This document shows positions 42,248 to 51,898 of a DNA stretch of 64,000 nt, one piece after another. The position numbers and the translations under genes are program-made. How positions within the stretch are numbered: position 1 is the stretch's first letter; each line of letters starts with the position of its first letter. The notes under the pieces were generated by a model, which did no database searches, was not told where the DNA came from, and saw nothing but the letters and a program-made list of their open reading frames with translations. Source of the stretch: an uncultured Clostridia bacterium (GTDB taxonomy: Bacteria; Bacillota; Clostridia; Christensenellales; Borkfalkiaceae); the NCBI GenBank assembly GCA_944367535.1, contig CALVWQ010000003.1, positions 1 through 64,000 of the forward strand, given 5' to 3'.

Positions 42248-42991
42248 ATGAATATGGACGACAAAGATATTCACAAAGGGCACCGTGAAAGAATTATAAA
42301 TAAGTTTATAAACAACTTTGAAGGTTTTTCCGACCATGAACTTTTGGAAATCATGTTGTTTCCCGTCGTGCCGAGAAAGGATACGAACGCGCTTGCGCAC
42401 AGGATACTTAGAATATTCGGAGATTTGCCGGGAGTTTTCAGGGCAACGCCGAAAGAACTGATGACGGTATCGGGTGTGGGCGAACGCGTCGCCTCGCATA
42501 TTTCGGTTACGGGCAGAATTTTTGAAGCGATAAGACAAAAAGAGAAAAGGCAAGGCGTCGTAAAACGCTTTTACAATTTCAGCGAAAGCAGGAAAAATCT
42601 CGCAGAGTACTTTGACGGACTTGCCGAAGAAAGGCTTATCATACTCTTGCTTGACGGAAAATACAAATGCCTTACACAGCTTGTATATGACAACGGCGGT
42701 GCGGACGAGGTAAGCGGAGACGCTCCCGAAATAGCCAAGGCAGTGGCGCTGTATAAGCCGAGGTTTGCGCTCGTTGCGCACAACCACCCGAGCGGGTGCA
42801 GTATGCCGAGCAGTGCAGATGATTTTTCGACAAAAAAGTTAAACGCCATATTATCCATGCACGGCGTAACTCTTACAGACCATATTATCATAGGCAGGGA
42901 TGAGGCGTTCAGTTATCATGTTTCGGGACGTATGCAGTATATTAAAGATTGTTCGGATTCGGAGAATCTTTTCAAAAATATTATAGACTAA
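42248..42991 (+). CDS. radC: RadC family JAB/MPN domain protein
   Basis: 247 residues. An N-terminal helix-hairpin-helix (VSGVGERVASHI, ~74-85) precedes a JAMM metalloprotease-like domain with HNHPSG at 178-183 and the metal-binding Asp in SSADD at ~191. The upstream Glu of the motif is in the DEVSGDAPEI region. RadC was linked to DNA repair, but its biochemical role is unsettled. It lies 13 bp upstream of gltX and is co-transcribed with it. Confidence 0.9.
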   Translation: MNMDDKDIHKGHRERIINKFINNFEGFSDHELLEIMLFPVVPRKDTNALAHRILRIFGDLPGVFRATPKELMTVSGVGERVASHISVTGRIFEAIRQKEKRQGVVKRFYNFSESRKNLAEYFDGLAEERLIILLLDGKYKCLTQLVYDNGGADEVSGDAPEIAKAVALYKPRFALVAHNHPSGCSMPSSADDFSTKKLNAILSMHGVTLTDHIIIGRDEAFSYHVSGRMQYIKDCSDSENLFKNIID

Positions 42992-43004
42992 TCAGGGAGT
43001 AATT

Positions 43005-44450
43005 ATGAGTAAAGTAAGGACCAGGTTTGCGCCCAGCCCCACGGGCTATCTTCACATAGGCGGTTTAAGAACCGCTCTTTACGGGTATCTGTATGCAAAA
43101 AAATACGGCGGTGATTTTATTCTCCGCATTGAGGATACCGACTCGGCGAGATATGTCGACGGCGCGGTACAGATTATATACGATACGTTGCGCGATACGG
43201 GGATAATGTACGACGAGGGGCCCGACGTGGGCGGCGATTACGGTCCGTACGTTCAGAGCGAAAGAAAAAGTATTTATAAAGAATACGCCGAAAAACTCGT
43301 GGAACTCGGCGGAGCGTATTACTGTTTCTGCACTCCCGAGCGCATTGCGGGACTTAAAGACGCGGAAGGGAATGTAAGATACGACAAGCATTGTCTTAAT
43401 CTTTCACCCGAAGAGGTAAAAGAGCGCATTGCGCGCGGCGAACCTTATGTCATTAGACAGAATGTCCCATTAGAGGGAGAGGGCAGCTATCATGACCTCG
43501 TTTACGGCGATATAACCGTAGAATATAAGGATATAGAGGACGGGATTCTGATAAAGAGCGACGGCATGCCGACATATAACTTCGCGAACGTCGTAGACGA
43601 CCACCTCATGGGCATAACGCATGTTATCCGCGGCACCGAATATCTTTCTTCCACTCCGAAATATAATCTTATGTACGACGCGTTCGGTTGGGAGCGGCCG
43701 ACATATATTCACCTCCCCCCCATCATGAAAGACGCTCAGCATAAACTTTCCAAGAGAAACGGCGATGCGAGCTATGAGGATTTTGTCAAAAAGGGCTTCG
43801 TTAAAGAGGCGATAGTAAATTATATCGCGCTCTTGGGGTGGAGTCCCAAAGACAATACCGAAAAAATGAGCTTAAAAGAGCTAATCGACAATTTTTCGCT
43901 TGACGGGATAGGAAAATCCCCCGCAATTTTCGACGAAGTCAAAATGCGCTGGCTTTCGGGCGAATATATAAAGGCGATGAGCGATGAGGAGTTCGTGGAA
44001 AGGGCGGACGAGTTCTTGAAAAAAAGCAAAGTTTACGGTAAATACGACCTTAAAAAAATAGCGGTGCTGCTTAAAACGCGCATAGAAACTTTTGAAGAGA
44101 TACCCGCCAAGATAGATTTTCTCGAAGAATTCGGCGAATACGACGTAAGTCTTTACACGCATAAAAAGATGAAAACCGATACGGAAACGGCAAAGACCGT
44201 CCTCCCCCTTGCAAGGGACGCCATAGCCAATCTTAAAGAGTTTACTTTTGATTCCGTGCACGACGCTATGATGAAGATAGTAAAGGGCCTCGGCGTCAAG
44301 AACGGGCAGGTATTCTGGTGCGTCCGCGTTGCCATTTCCGGTAAAGAATCCACGCCGGGCGGAGTTATGGAGATAGCCGAACTTCTCGGAAGAGAAGAAA
44401 CGCTCCGTCGCCTCGATTATTCCATCTCGCTCTTGTCGGCCGAAAAATAG
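43005..44450 (+). CDS. gltX: Glutamyl-tRNA synthetase
   Basis: A 481-residue class I aminoacyl-tRNA synthetase. The HIGH-type motif is PSPTGYLHIGGLRTAL (HIGG at 17-20) and the KMSKS-type motif is KLSKRNGD near residue 247. The C-terminal anticodon-binding helical domain is complete. It charges tRNA-Glu, and probably also tRNA-Gln if GatCAB is present. AGGGAG precedes ATG. Confidence 0.95.
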   Translation: MSKVRTRFAPSPTGYLHIGGLRTALYGYLYAKKYGGDFILRIEDTDSARYVDGAVQIIYDTLRDTGIMYDEGPDVGGDYGPYVQSERKSIYKEYAEKLVELGGAYYCFCTPERIAGLKDAEGNVRYDKHCLNLSPEEVKERIARGEPYVIRQNVPLEGEGSYHDLVYGDITVEYKDIEDGILIKSDGMPTYNFANVVDDHLMGITHVIRGTEYLSSTPKYNLMYDAFGWERPTYIHLPPIMKDAQHKLSKRNGDASYEDFVKKGFVKEAIVNYIALLGWSPKDNTEKMSLKELIDNFSLDGIGKSPAIFDEVKMRWLSGEYIKAMSDEEFVERADEFLKKSKVYGKYDLKKIAVLLKTRIETFEEIPAKIDFLEEFGEYDVSLYTHKKMKTDTETAKTVLPLARDAIANLKEFTFDSVHDAMMKIVKGLGVKNGQVFWCVRVAISGKESTPGGVMEIAELLGREETLRRLDYSISLLSAEK

Positions 44451-44510
44451 ATTTGAAATTACTGATTTGGCATATAGTAAGGCTGATTAAAATATAAGGA
44501 AAAAAACGGC

Positions 44511-44831
44511 ATGAAAGAGTCTGAATTAAAAGAGTTGATAAATCTGTATTCCGTGAGAAAGATTAAAGCAGAACTTATCAGACTCGGTTTTAAGGACGTA
44601 TCTTATCTAAAAGAAATTAAAAATAAAACCGTTGCCGAACTGACAGCCGGCACGGACACTCTGTATGCGGATAATAACGGATACAAAAACGGAAAGTACG
44701 GCAAATATTTTATTGTGGGCAGGGCTTTTGAACTCGGCGATATGGATTGGGTGATTATCGAAAAAACAAGGATGAGGAAAAATCGGCCGTTCTTAAAACC
44801 CGATAAAATTTGGGTTTTTGCGAGAAGATAA
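44511..44831 (+). CDS. Hypothetical protein
   Basis: 106 residues, basic. The helical N-terminus (ELKELINLYSVRKIKAELIR) is followed by a short beta-rich part (YFIVGRAFELGDMDWVIIEK). It has a weak AAGGAAAAAA signal before ATG. It follows gltX by 60 bp in the same direction. No family recognised. Confidence 0.5.
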   Translation: MKESELKELINLYSVRKIKAELIRLGFKDVSYLKEIKNKTVAELTAGTDTLYADNNGYKNGKYGKYFIVGRAFELGDMDWVIIEKTRMRKNRPFLKPDKIWVFARR

Positions 44832-45284
44832 ATTTTTTCGCTTTAAAAACGGCGTTGCCCTTTTCCCCTTTTCGGTTTTTACGGCAATCTTTTTCCGTTC
44901 GGAAAATATCCGAAAAAATCGTTTTTTCGAGTGAAGTCAACGCCGTTTGTAAAAAATTTGTTCATTAGAAGTTTCAGGTAAATAAATGGTTTATTTTATA
45001 AATGAGATTATTTTTAAAATACCCTTACTTTACTGAAACGCCTGTATATTATCGAGGATATAAAAATTTCCCGCGGTCTTTAAACTCTTTTTTAATAAAA
45101 CTTACTTTGTTTATTTATAAACTTCTATTCATATTTTATTGATAAACTCCTATTCATATCATAGTTTATTTATAAACTCATATTAATAATCCCCCTGCGC
45201 CCGCGATTTAAGCGCGGGCGCAGGGGGATATCTTTAATATATTTGCGTTTTTATTTCATAGACCTGTTTTATTCTCTTATAAAA
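44832..45284. other. Intergenic region with snapback and direct repeats
   Basis: 453 bp without a gene. It holds an 11-bp stem AAACGGCGTTG / CAACGCCGTTT enclosing ~80 nt (44847-44948), three near-copies of TTTATAAACT(C/T) with TATTCATAT between 45110 and 45180, and the terminator at 45190-45228. A structured RNA is possible but not supported further. Confidence 0.35.
45190..45228. terminator. Strong hairpin terminator
   Basis: Stem TCCCCCTGCGCCCGCG / CGCGGGCGCAGGGGGA between convergent genes. It has the highest GC content of any hairpin in the window. Confidence 0.75.
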
Positions 45285-46004
45285 TCAGAAAGAAGCCGGT
45301 GCGGATTTTAACATGGCGGGGTCTTTTACGTGCGTATGCGAAATAAGCCATTTTTTAATCTTTACCGTAAGCCAGAAAGAATATATACCTATCGTTATGA
45401 CCGTAAGAAGTATCCAAACAATACATTTTCCGAAAAACTGTATGCCTATGCCGGTAAAATAAAGAGGGTGACCGTCTATGATTTTATGTTTTGAGAACCA
45501 ACGCTGTTTGTAACATTGCGCCCAGAACGAGCCGAGTCCGAGAGTAATTATCGTAACTAAAGTCGTAACGAAATTGATTCCGAAAAGCCCCAGCCAAGTA
45601 CCCGTGAATTTGCTTTCGCTCGGCTCGTCGGGCGCCCTTTCCCCTTCAAAATAAGTGTGCTTGGTCTGCCAGCGGACAAGATTTAAAGGCATTACGAATA
45701 TCGCATATATTCCCAATGTAATTACGCATAGCACAAGCCAAAGAATATATTTGCCGAACAACTGTCCGCCTTTGCCGTCAAAAGCGAGGTTTCTGCCGTT
45801 TATGTATGTATTTTTGACTTCCCACCTCATGTACATACATTTAACGGCCGGATATGCAATACCGAGCGTTATAAGCGTAATAAAAAGCATAAACAGATTG
45901 ATGAAAAAGTATGCGAACGCTCCCCCCGTGAATGTGGACGGATATTTGTCGTCGTCCTCGAATTTGTAACCGTTGTTGTTTTCCGCTTGATTTTTTTCGC
46001 TCAT
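45285..46004 (-). CDS. DUF898-like multi-pass membrane protein
   Basis: 239 residues from the ATG at 46004, set by AAAGGAGAAAGTTTC; a longer frame adds 16 Lys-rich residues. About six transmembrane helices occur in repeated units, each followed by a basic/aromatic soluble strand (KNTYINGRNLAFDGKGGQLF; KHTYFEGERAPDEPSESKF; KHKIIDGHPLYFTGIGIQFF). This three-fold pattern is typical of DUF898/YjgN-like proteins of unknown function. Monocistronic. Confidence 0.65.
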   Translation of the reverse strand: MSEKNQAENNNGYKFEDDDKYPSTFTGGAFAYFFINLFMLFITLITLGIAYPAVKCMYMRWEVKNTYINGRNLAFDGKGGQLFGKYILWLVLCVITLGIYAIFVMPLNLVRWQTKHTYFEGERAPDEPSESKFTGTWLGLFGINFVTTLVTIITLGLGSFWAQCYKQRWFSKHKIIDGHPLYFTGIGIQFFGKCIVWILLTVITIGIYSFWLTVKIKKWLISHTHVKDPAMLKSAPASF

Positions 46005-46181
46005 TGAAACTTTCTCCTTTTCGATTTTTCGGGCGAGTAGTTTGTTTTTCACCCCTTCTTTACATCATTTTATCATATATATAATGTATTGTAAATATAA
46101 AAATGTAATTTTTGATAAAATTTTGAAAAAAAGTAACAAATTTATTTTGTTATCGCTTCAAAAAAGCGGTTTTTACCGTAA

Positions 46182-47093
46182 TCATTCCTTCTCTATCGGT
46201 ATTCGTATTTCGATATAGCGTTCTTTTGCCCATTCTCCTTTCGGCCGCCAGTGCATAGCGACTACTTCGGGCGCGGGGACAAGGACGTAAGGCGACATAT
46301 TCAGCCAATCGCAGACGATTTTTCTGCGAAGGTCTATATATTCGCTTATGGGGCGTTTTGATTTTGCAGTTTTAAAGACGGCGTAAGTTCTCTTGGGTAT
46401 TACAAGTGTTTCGAATCCTAACTTATCGATAAAGTCGACGCCCGTTATCTTTTTGTCATACATTGCGTTTCGGGTCCATTCGTCGAGTTCGTAAGCGATG
46501 TAAAAATCGTATCCGTCATCGTCGACGTTTGTAACAATCATGTAGTCGGTGGTGTAGTCGCAGGAGGCTCCGATTAAAAGCCACTGTTTTGCTCGGGTGG
46601 CGGTATAAAAGGTTTCTTCCTGTTTTGTGCGTTCTTCGCCGTAAGGTACGCCGCGGAAACGTCTTTTAAATCCCACGAGCGTGAGTTCGGGTTTTTCTTC
46701 TATTGTATAATTTATATCATTCCCGCCTTTTTTGACTTCGCAAAGTTTTATCTCCGAAAATATTTTCAAGGCTTTTCCGTCCCTTATGCGGGACGGCAAT
46801 ATGCCGTGAAAGCGCCTGAACGCGCGGGAAAAACTTTCGGGAGTGTCGTAGCCGTATTTTAATGCGGCATCCGTAACCGTAAGTTTTCCCGCCGCAATAT
46901 CTAATCCCGCAAGAGATAATCGCCGCCGTCTTACGTATTCAGCCAAGGTAATTCCACAAAGCATTGAGAATACGCGCTGAAAGTGATAATAGGAGCAATA
47001 AAGCGATTTTGCGAGTTCTTCGTAGTCGATTTTTTCCGTAAGGTGTGCTTCGATATGGTTTATCGCGCGCTGTATGTCCGACATTCTGTTCAT
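46182..47093 (-). CDS. AraC-type regulator with GyrI-like effector domain
   Basis: 303 residues. The N-terminal DNA-binding domain (~8-106) has two helix-turn-helices (YEELAKSLYCSYYHFQRVFS; KYGDTPESFSRAFRR-like). The C-terminal ~145-303 is a GyrI-like small-molecule-binding domain (SOUL/Rob type), as in Rob and many multidrug-sensing regulators. It probably senses a hydrophobic or cationic compound. No transporter lies adjacent; the next gene upstream is a methyltransferase on the same strand, 69 bp away. Confidence 0.85.
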   Translation of the reverse strand: MNRMSDIQRAINHIEAHLTEKIDYEELAKSLYCSYYHFQRVFSMLCGITLAEYVRRRRLSLAGLDIAAGKLTVTDAALKYGYDTPESFSRAFRRFHGILPSRIRDGKALKIFSEIKLCEVKKGGNDINYTIEEKPELTLVGFKRRFRGVPYGEERTKQEETFYTATRAKQWLLIGASCDYTTDYMIVTNVDDDGYDFYIAYELDEWTRNAMYDKKITGVDFIDKLGFETLVIPKRTYAVFKTAKSKRPISEYIDLRRKIVCDWLNMSPYVLVPAPEVVAMHWRPKGEWAKERYIEIRIPIEKE

Positions 47094-47162
47094 AAATACG
47101 CCCTCCCGTTTTTTATAATTATAACCGTCGGGAGCGGTTTTGTCTTGACTTTTTATGCTTTT

Positions 47163-47759
47163 TTAAGGTTTATAAGTTGCGAAAATAAATGCGTTTTCTG
47201 TTTCGATTATTTCCTTTACCTCAAACCCCGCTTGTTTAAGCCTGATTTCGGTTTTTTCTCTGTTGTCGGGGAAAATCTTTATTTTTCTGTCGCCGTAATC
47301 GAGGATTTTTCGCTGATTTTTGTCTGTCGAAAGTATAAAACGTCCGCTGTGCGCAAGCAGCCCGAAAACTTTTTTGAACGCCTTTATTTTATTTTTTATA
47401 TGCATGAACGTGAGAGAAGAATATATGACGTCGTAAACCTTATCGGAAGAAAATTTCATAAAATCCGCACAGATAATTTCCGTGTTTTCGTAAAAGCCGA
47501 GATGTTTTCTCGCAGTGTGCGCTGTTTTTTCGGAAAAATCTATTCCCGTGAATTTTTTGCATAACGGCGCGGTTTTCATTGCGATTCGCCCCGTCCCCAC
47601 CCCTATTTCCAGAACCGAATCGGTTTTGTGTATGTCGGCTTTGTCTATAAAAATTTTTCCGTCCCATTTGTCCATGAAACTTTTTAGCGGCTCGGTATCG
47701 AGCATGTTGTCGTTGTTTTCATCAATCAACATATTATAATGTTTTTTCGCACTTATCAT
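47163..47759 (-). CDS. SAM-dependent methyltransferase
   Basis: 198-residue class I methyltransferase. Motif I is VLEIGVGTGRIAMK (~48-62), followed by FTGIDFSEKTA (motif post-I) and DVIYSSLTFMHIKNK (motif IV/post-IV). The substrate is not inferable; small-molecule (UbiE/Tam-like) is most likely. It is transcribed just ahead of the AraC/GyrI regulator and may be in an operon with it. Confidence 0.82.
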   Translation of the reverse strand: MISAKKHYNMLIDENNDNMLDTEPLKSFMDKWDGKIFIDKADIHKTDSVLEIGVGTGRIAMKTAPLCKKFTGIDFSEKTAHTARKHLGFYENTEIICADFMKFSSDKVYDVIYSSLTFMHIKNKIKAFKKVFGLLAHSGRFILSTDKNQRKILDYGDRKIKIFPDNREKTEIRLKQAGFEVKEIIETENAFIFATYKP

Positions 47760-47873
47760 ATTATTCCTGTTTGATTTTATATTAAGATTATTTTAGCATA
47801 AAAAAAGCATAAAAGTAAAATATATTGCAAAACCCTTAAAACGTATGATATAATTTATAAAACAGAGGACAAA

Positions 47874-48730
47874 ATGTGGTTAAAAAAGCTTTTTAAAACA
47901 ATTAAAAATGGAATAACTCGTTTTTTCTATAAACCTTTACCGTTTGTTTCGGAAGAAAAGGTTTTTGGAAATTTCGGAGAAGACAATTTCGTATATCTTT
48001 TAAGCAAACATTTATCTTCGTGTGAAATTAAGCGTAACGTATTAGTCAATACCCCCGAAGGAAATGCAGAAATAGACTGTCTGATATTTTACTGCGGGAG
48101 ATTATTTGCCGTTGAAGTTAAAAGGTGGAAGGGGAAAATTGTTGAAGACGGCGAATTTATTTTACAGCTTAAAACCGATAAGTGGACGGGAGAAGTGCAT
48201 AGAAAAAAATATAAATCTCCCTTCAAACAGCTTAACAGGGCTGTTTATCTTTTAAAAAACAATTTAATTCGAATTTATGGATAAATTCTGCGGTTTTTTT
48301 TGACAACGCACAGAGCGTAGATATAGGAGAGGACAAACTGTATTTTACGGATATTAAAAAATTGGCAGAATATATTGCTAATTTTGACAATTATTATAAT
48401 TTTTATATGGCAAAAGATATTTTTTATAAGTGTGTGTCGGCTGATTGCTTGGTTGCCTTACAGGGAGAAAGAGAATTAAAATGCTTAATAGACGATTCTT
48501 CTTTAATTTTTGATTTTGGAAAAAGTGTTATAACGAGAAAAGATATAAATTATATTTTGATAAATCATCATTTCGGTTACGATAAATTACAAATATATTT
48601 GAAAAACGGCACAATGGCAGAGATTTCAATTGACGACAGAAAAATCAAAGTTACGGAAAATCAGAATCAAAAAGAATATTCATTAAGCAAAATAAATGTA
48701 ATTTATCTAGGCGACGTAATTAAATTGTAA
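47874..48730 (+). pseudogene. NERD-domain protein, frameshifted
   Basis: Frame 1 (47874-48284) gives 136 residues: a basic amphipathic start and a NERD nuclease-related domain with EIDCLIF (D68) and VEVKRWKG (E81, K83). It stops at 48282. The expected continuation NLWINSAVFFDNAQSVDIG appears in another frame from about 48272 and runs on to 48730. A one-base change around 48265-48275 therefore splits the gene. The nuclease motif is intact in the first part. The second part (~140 residues) is unlike known domains. It could be a real recent mutation or an assembly error. Confidence 0.7.
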
Positions 48731-48743
48731 ATAAATATAAATA

Positions 48744-49313
48744 TCATGCTTGAGAAACGTCTTTATATGAAATGTTTAAAGGATTTTTGTTTTCAAGGTA
48801 TTTTTCTATTCCTTCGGCAATTTTTTCTGCCATTTTAAATACCAAATTCAGCCTTGTTAGATTAAATAGATTATAATTGCCTGACGTTTTTTCTGCAACA
48901 ATTCCGATAATGCTTGCATCCCCTATCACACCCAGGTTTTTATCCACACCCAGCCCGGGTTTTAATCCTTTATTTATTACCCTTATCAATCCTACGTCAT
49001 CGTTGTTTCCGACGGCGGCGTCGATTGCTATAACAATCGAATCAGGATGCATTTGTTTAATATATTTTTTGGCATATTCCACTTCTTTTGCCGTGATGGG
49101 AAAATTAAGTGTTCCATAAATATACGAATTAATGTTTTTACGTTTTAAGAGAGTGCCGACCAAGGGTCCTAAACTGTCGCCAAGAATCATATCGCTGCCC
49201 ACACAAATAAGTATAGGAAGACGGTTTTTTGAATTGCATTTTGTGAGAGCCTGACTTATACCTTCAGAGGCGTAATTGTTGAACATACTGAACGTAAAGC
49301 TTAAAGTTTCCAT
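48744..49313 (-). CDS. yyaC: YyaC family (DUF1256) spore protease-like protein
   Basis: 189 residues of the YyaC/GPR-like fold. Signatures are LICVGSDMILGDSLGPLVG (~35-53), VIAIDAAVGNNDDVG, and GVIGDASIIGIV with the nearby NLFNLTRLNLV. YyaC is found in endospore formers and is related to the germination protease; in B. subtilis it also lies close to parB. It suggests a sporulating lineage or one derived from sporulators. Confidence 0.85.
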   Translation of the reverse strand: METLSFTFSMFNNYASEGISQALTKCNSKNRLPILICVGSDMILGDSLGPLVGTLLKRKNINSYIYGTLNFPITAKEVEYAKKYIKQMHPDSIVIAIDAAVGNNDDVGLIRVINKGLKPGLGVDKNLGVIGDASIIGIVAEKTSGNYNLFNLTRLNLVFKMAEKIAEGIEKYLENKNPLNISYKDVSQA

Positions 49314-49507
49314 AAAAAACTCCGTTTAATAATATTTTCGGTTGAATTATTGACAGAGTTTTTCTTATTTATTCTTTTTATTTATTATAATTGAAAAAAA
49401 GTCAAAAATATGTTATTATATAAATCAATAATGTGAATTATTTAAAGGCAATATAAAAATTTCTCGAATAGAGAAAAAAGTGTGACACAACACACATAAA
49501 AAAATAA

Positions 49508-50263
49508 ATGGAAAACCTGTTGCTCATATCAAAAACAGGCGCTATAATTGATGTGGTGGCGCTATTGATAATAATTATCTCAATATTTTTCGGCGCAAAA
49601 AATGGTTTTGTAAAAACCTTTTTCTCTGTGTTCGGAGGGCTTTTGAGTTTGCTTTTTGCAGTTTTGCTCTGTTCATCTGTGGCAAAGTTTGCGGGAAGTG
49701 AATTTGGTGCCGTAACATCTGTTGCGGAATGGATAGAAGGAGGGTTAAGAAAAATATTCGGCGAAGCGCTCATGGATACAACCCTTTCCGAGGCGAATGA
49801 AACAGGCCTTGCGGAAGCAGGAGTCGCAACCTGGCTCCTAAAAATAATCCTTTCCATGAAAGGCTCGTCTGAAATCCCTGTCGACACTACGCTTAATCAA
49901 ATTATTTCCCCTGTTTTTGCATACTACATAATTGCAATATTGTGTGTAATTATATTATATATAATATTCAGACTTATATTTTTTCTTATCGGAGAAATAG
50001 TATTAAGACTTCATACAATTACAATGATTAGAATAACAGATGGTGCCTTAGGCGCCATTCTCGGAATAATAAGAGGCATCGTAATTATCGATATAATTTT
50101 AATGATTATATCAGTTTTGCCGATTGGCTTTTTTCAAAGCATAGCAGTTGAAGTTGACTCTACGATTCTGACATCATTTTTAAGCAGTTGTAATATATTC
50201 GGCTATATAATCAATACCTTATTAACCGGAAATCTTAATGATATAATTAATTTACCTGCTTAA
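49508..50263 (+). CDS. CvpA-like membrane protein
   Basis: 251 residues, with hydrophobic segments at ~12-30, ~35-58, ~138-165 and ~178-210. The N-terminal IIDVVALLIIIISIFFGAKN then GFVKTFFSVFGGLLSL pattern matches the CvpA/colicin V production family, often linked to envelope stability. No clear ribosome binding site before ATG. It is the last gene before the 3.7-kb AT-rich region. Confidence 0.65.
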   Translation: MENLLLISKTGAIIDVVALLIIIISIFFGAKNGFVKTFFSVFGGLLSLLFAVLLCSSVAKFAGSEFGAVTSVAEWIEGGLRKIFGEALMDTTLSEANETGLAEAGVATWLLKIILSMKGSSEIPVDTTLNQIISPVFAYYIIAILCVIILYIIFRLIFFLIGEIVLRLHTITMIRITDGALGAILGIIRGIVIIDIILMIISVLPIGFFQSIAVEVDSTILTSFLSSCNIFGYIINTLLTGNLNDIINLPA

Positions 50264-51070
50264 AAGCAGATAAAGGGTGTCTCGTCATTAAAATTCGAGT
50301 GCTCTACCCTATTTTAATTGGCCGTTTAAGCAATTTTAACTCATAATAATGATATAAAAAATCCCATTTTAAGCCTTTCATACAGAATGAATTATTTTAT
50401 CCCGGAGATTTTAATGTGTATTATTGGCATAAAAAGCACGAAATTTATTCTTTTTTTAATCAAATTGGATCTTTTTATATAAATAGGCTTTAACTTCTAT
50501 TATGCCTATAATAAATATTGTATATAATATATTTTTTATATAACAAATTAGTTTTTTATTATAGTAGCATTACATGTTATTTTTAATCTAGACTTATAAA
50601 AATCATGTATAAAATTTATATTATTTTACAGATATTTAATTTTGTTAAAGGTTTTCAGTATAAAATCAATAAAGTAATTATTTTATATTTAAAAATCTAG
50701 TTAAAATAAATAATTTCAATCATTATTTTAGATTTTATCAGATTTATTATATCTTTTTTTAATATAAGTATAAGAATAAATAAGTTTTACAATAAAGAAA
50801 TTCGCCATTCCATATTCATTAAATTGAACATGGGATGGCGAATTTATAAATTTATATACATTATATTCCTCAAATACTATATTTTGTATAAATTTCCCCT
50901 CCTTTAATATTTTATAAAGCATCTTGAGCCTCTAAAAAATTAATCTAGCTCATTTTTATATAATTTTAAGAAATAAATTGTTTTAGAAAAGATAAATTTT
51001 TACACTTTATATGAGACATTATCAAAGTATTGTGTTAAAATTTATTATTTCAATTTATATTTGTTTTCAG

Positions 51071-51086
51071 TGTTTCACGTGAAACA
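51071..51086. promoter_or_regulatory. parS: parS site 1
   Basis: TGTTTCACGTGAAACA, a perfect 16-bp palindrome equal to the Bacillota ParB/Spo0J binding consensus. ParB is encoded at 57.5 kb. Confidence 0.93.
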
Positions 51087-51111
51087 TTGTCCCCAAAAAA
51101 CAAAACCTTAA

Positions 51112-51127
51112 TGTTTCACGTGAAACA
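51112..51127. promoter_or_regulatory. parS: parS site 2
   Basis: A perfect parS palindrome 41 bp from site 1. Flanks of sites 1 and 2 mirror each other (CAG...ATT and AAT...CTG), making a larger inverted repeat of about 21 bp per arm. Confidence 0.93.
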
Positions 51128-51882
51128 CTGAAATTATTAAATTTTATATTTATAAAAAGTTTTTCGGTATATATCCCGTTTATCATGAGTTTATTTTTCT
51201 CTTTGAAGGCGAGCCATTAATAAATAAAATCATATAATTATATTAAAATTTCTTGTTTGAACATTTTAGTTTTTTGGTAAAAGGTACAATTCTTTAATGT
51301 TGTTTTAGTCTGAATTCAAAATAGGAATAAAATATTAAATAAAAATCAAGTTTTTATAAATACGATTTGATATAAAATAAAGTCTAATGTGGGCTTTGTC
51401 ATAAAATAATTTGATTTTCCGGCATTAAATAATAAAATATTCGTCATATTAAAAATACATAAAAATTATATTCACAAAAAAGAAAATATCCATTTATGAT
51501 AATTTATTTGGCTATCTATCTATAAATTTTGAATAATTTACAGCCTTATAAATAACTTTATTTAATGTATAACTGAAATGTCTGTGCTTTAATGTTTTTA
51601 TAATGCAAAAAGCCCATTCCGGCTATAAATAGTCCAATATAATTATTTTTTTATATATAAAGAATTATATTTGCTTATTTTTGTAATGTATAGTTAAATA
51701 AAAAATAAACTAATAAACAACTTATTCATAGCGATTTATTGGTTTATGTTTATATTGTTGAGATTATAATTCCACTAAAATTTATGAACATTACCATTAA
51801 AAATGCATTTTTATATTTATTTGCTTCATTTTTTTATAATTCAAATATAAAATTTTTATAAATTTCTTTTTTGCCTTATATA

Positions 51883-51898
51883 TGTTTCACGTGAAACA
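51883..51898. promoter_or_regulatory. parS: parS site 3
   Basis: A perfect parS palindrome about 770 bp from site 2, in the same AT-rich region. Confidence 0.93.

Noticed and set aside
48940..48948. Perfect DnaA box TTATCCACA
   Set aside because: Single copy inside yyaC coding sequence; an origin needs a cluster.
50728..50922. 64-codon minus-strand frame in the AT-rich desert
   Set aside because: Spans the inverted repeat at 50798-50844 and has no family resemblance, although an AGGGGAG-like signal precedes an ATG nearby.
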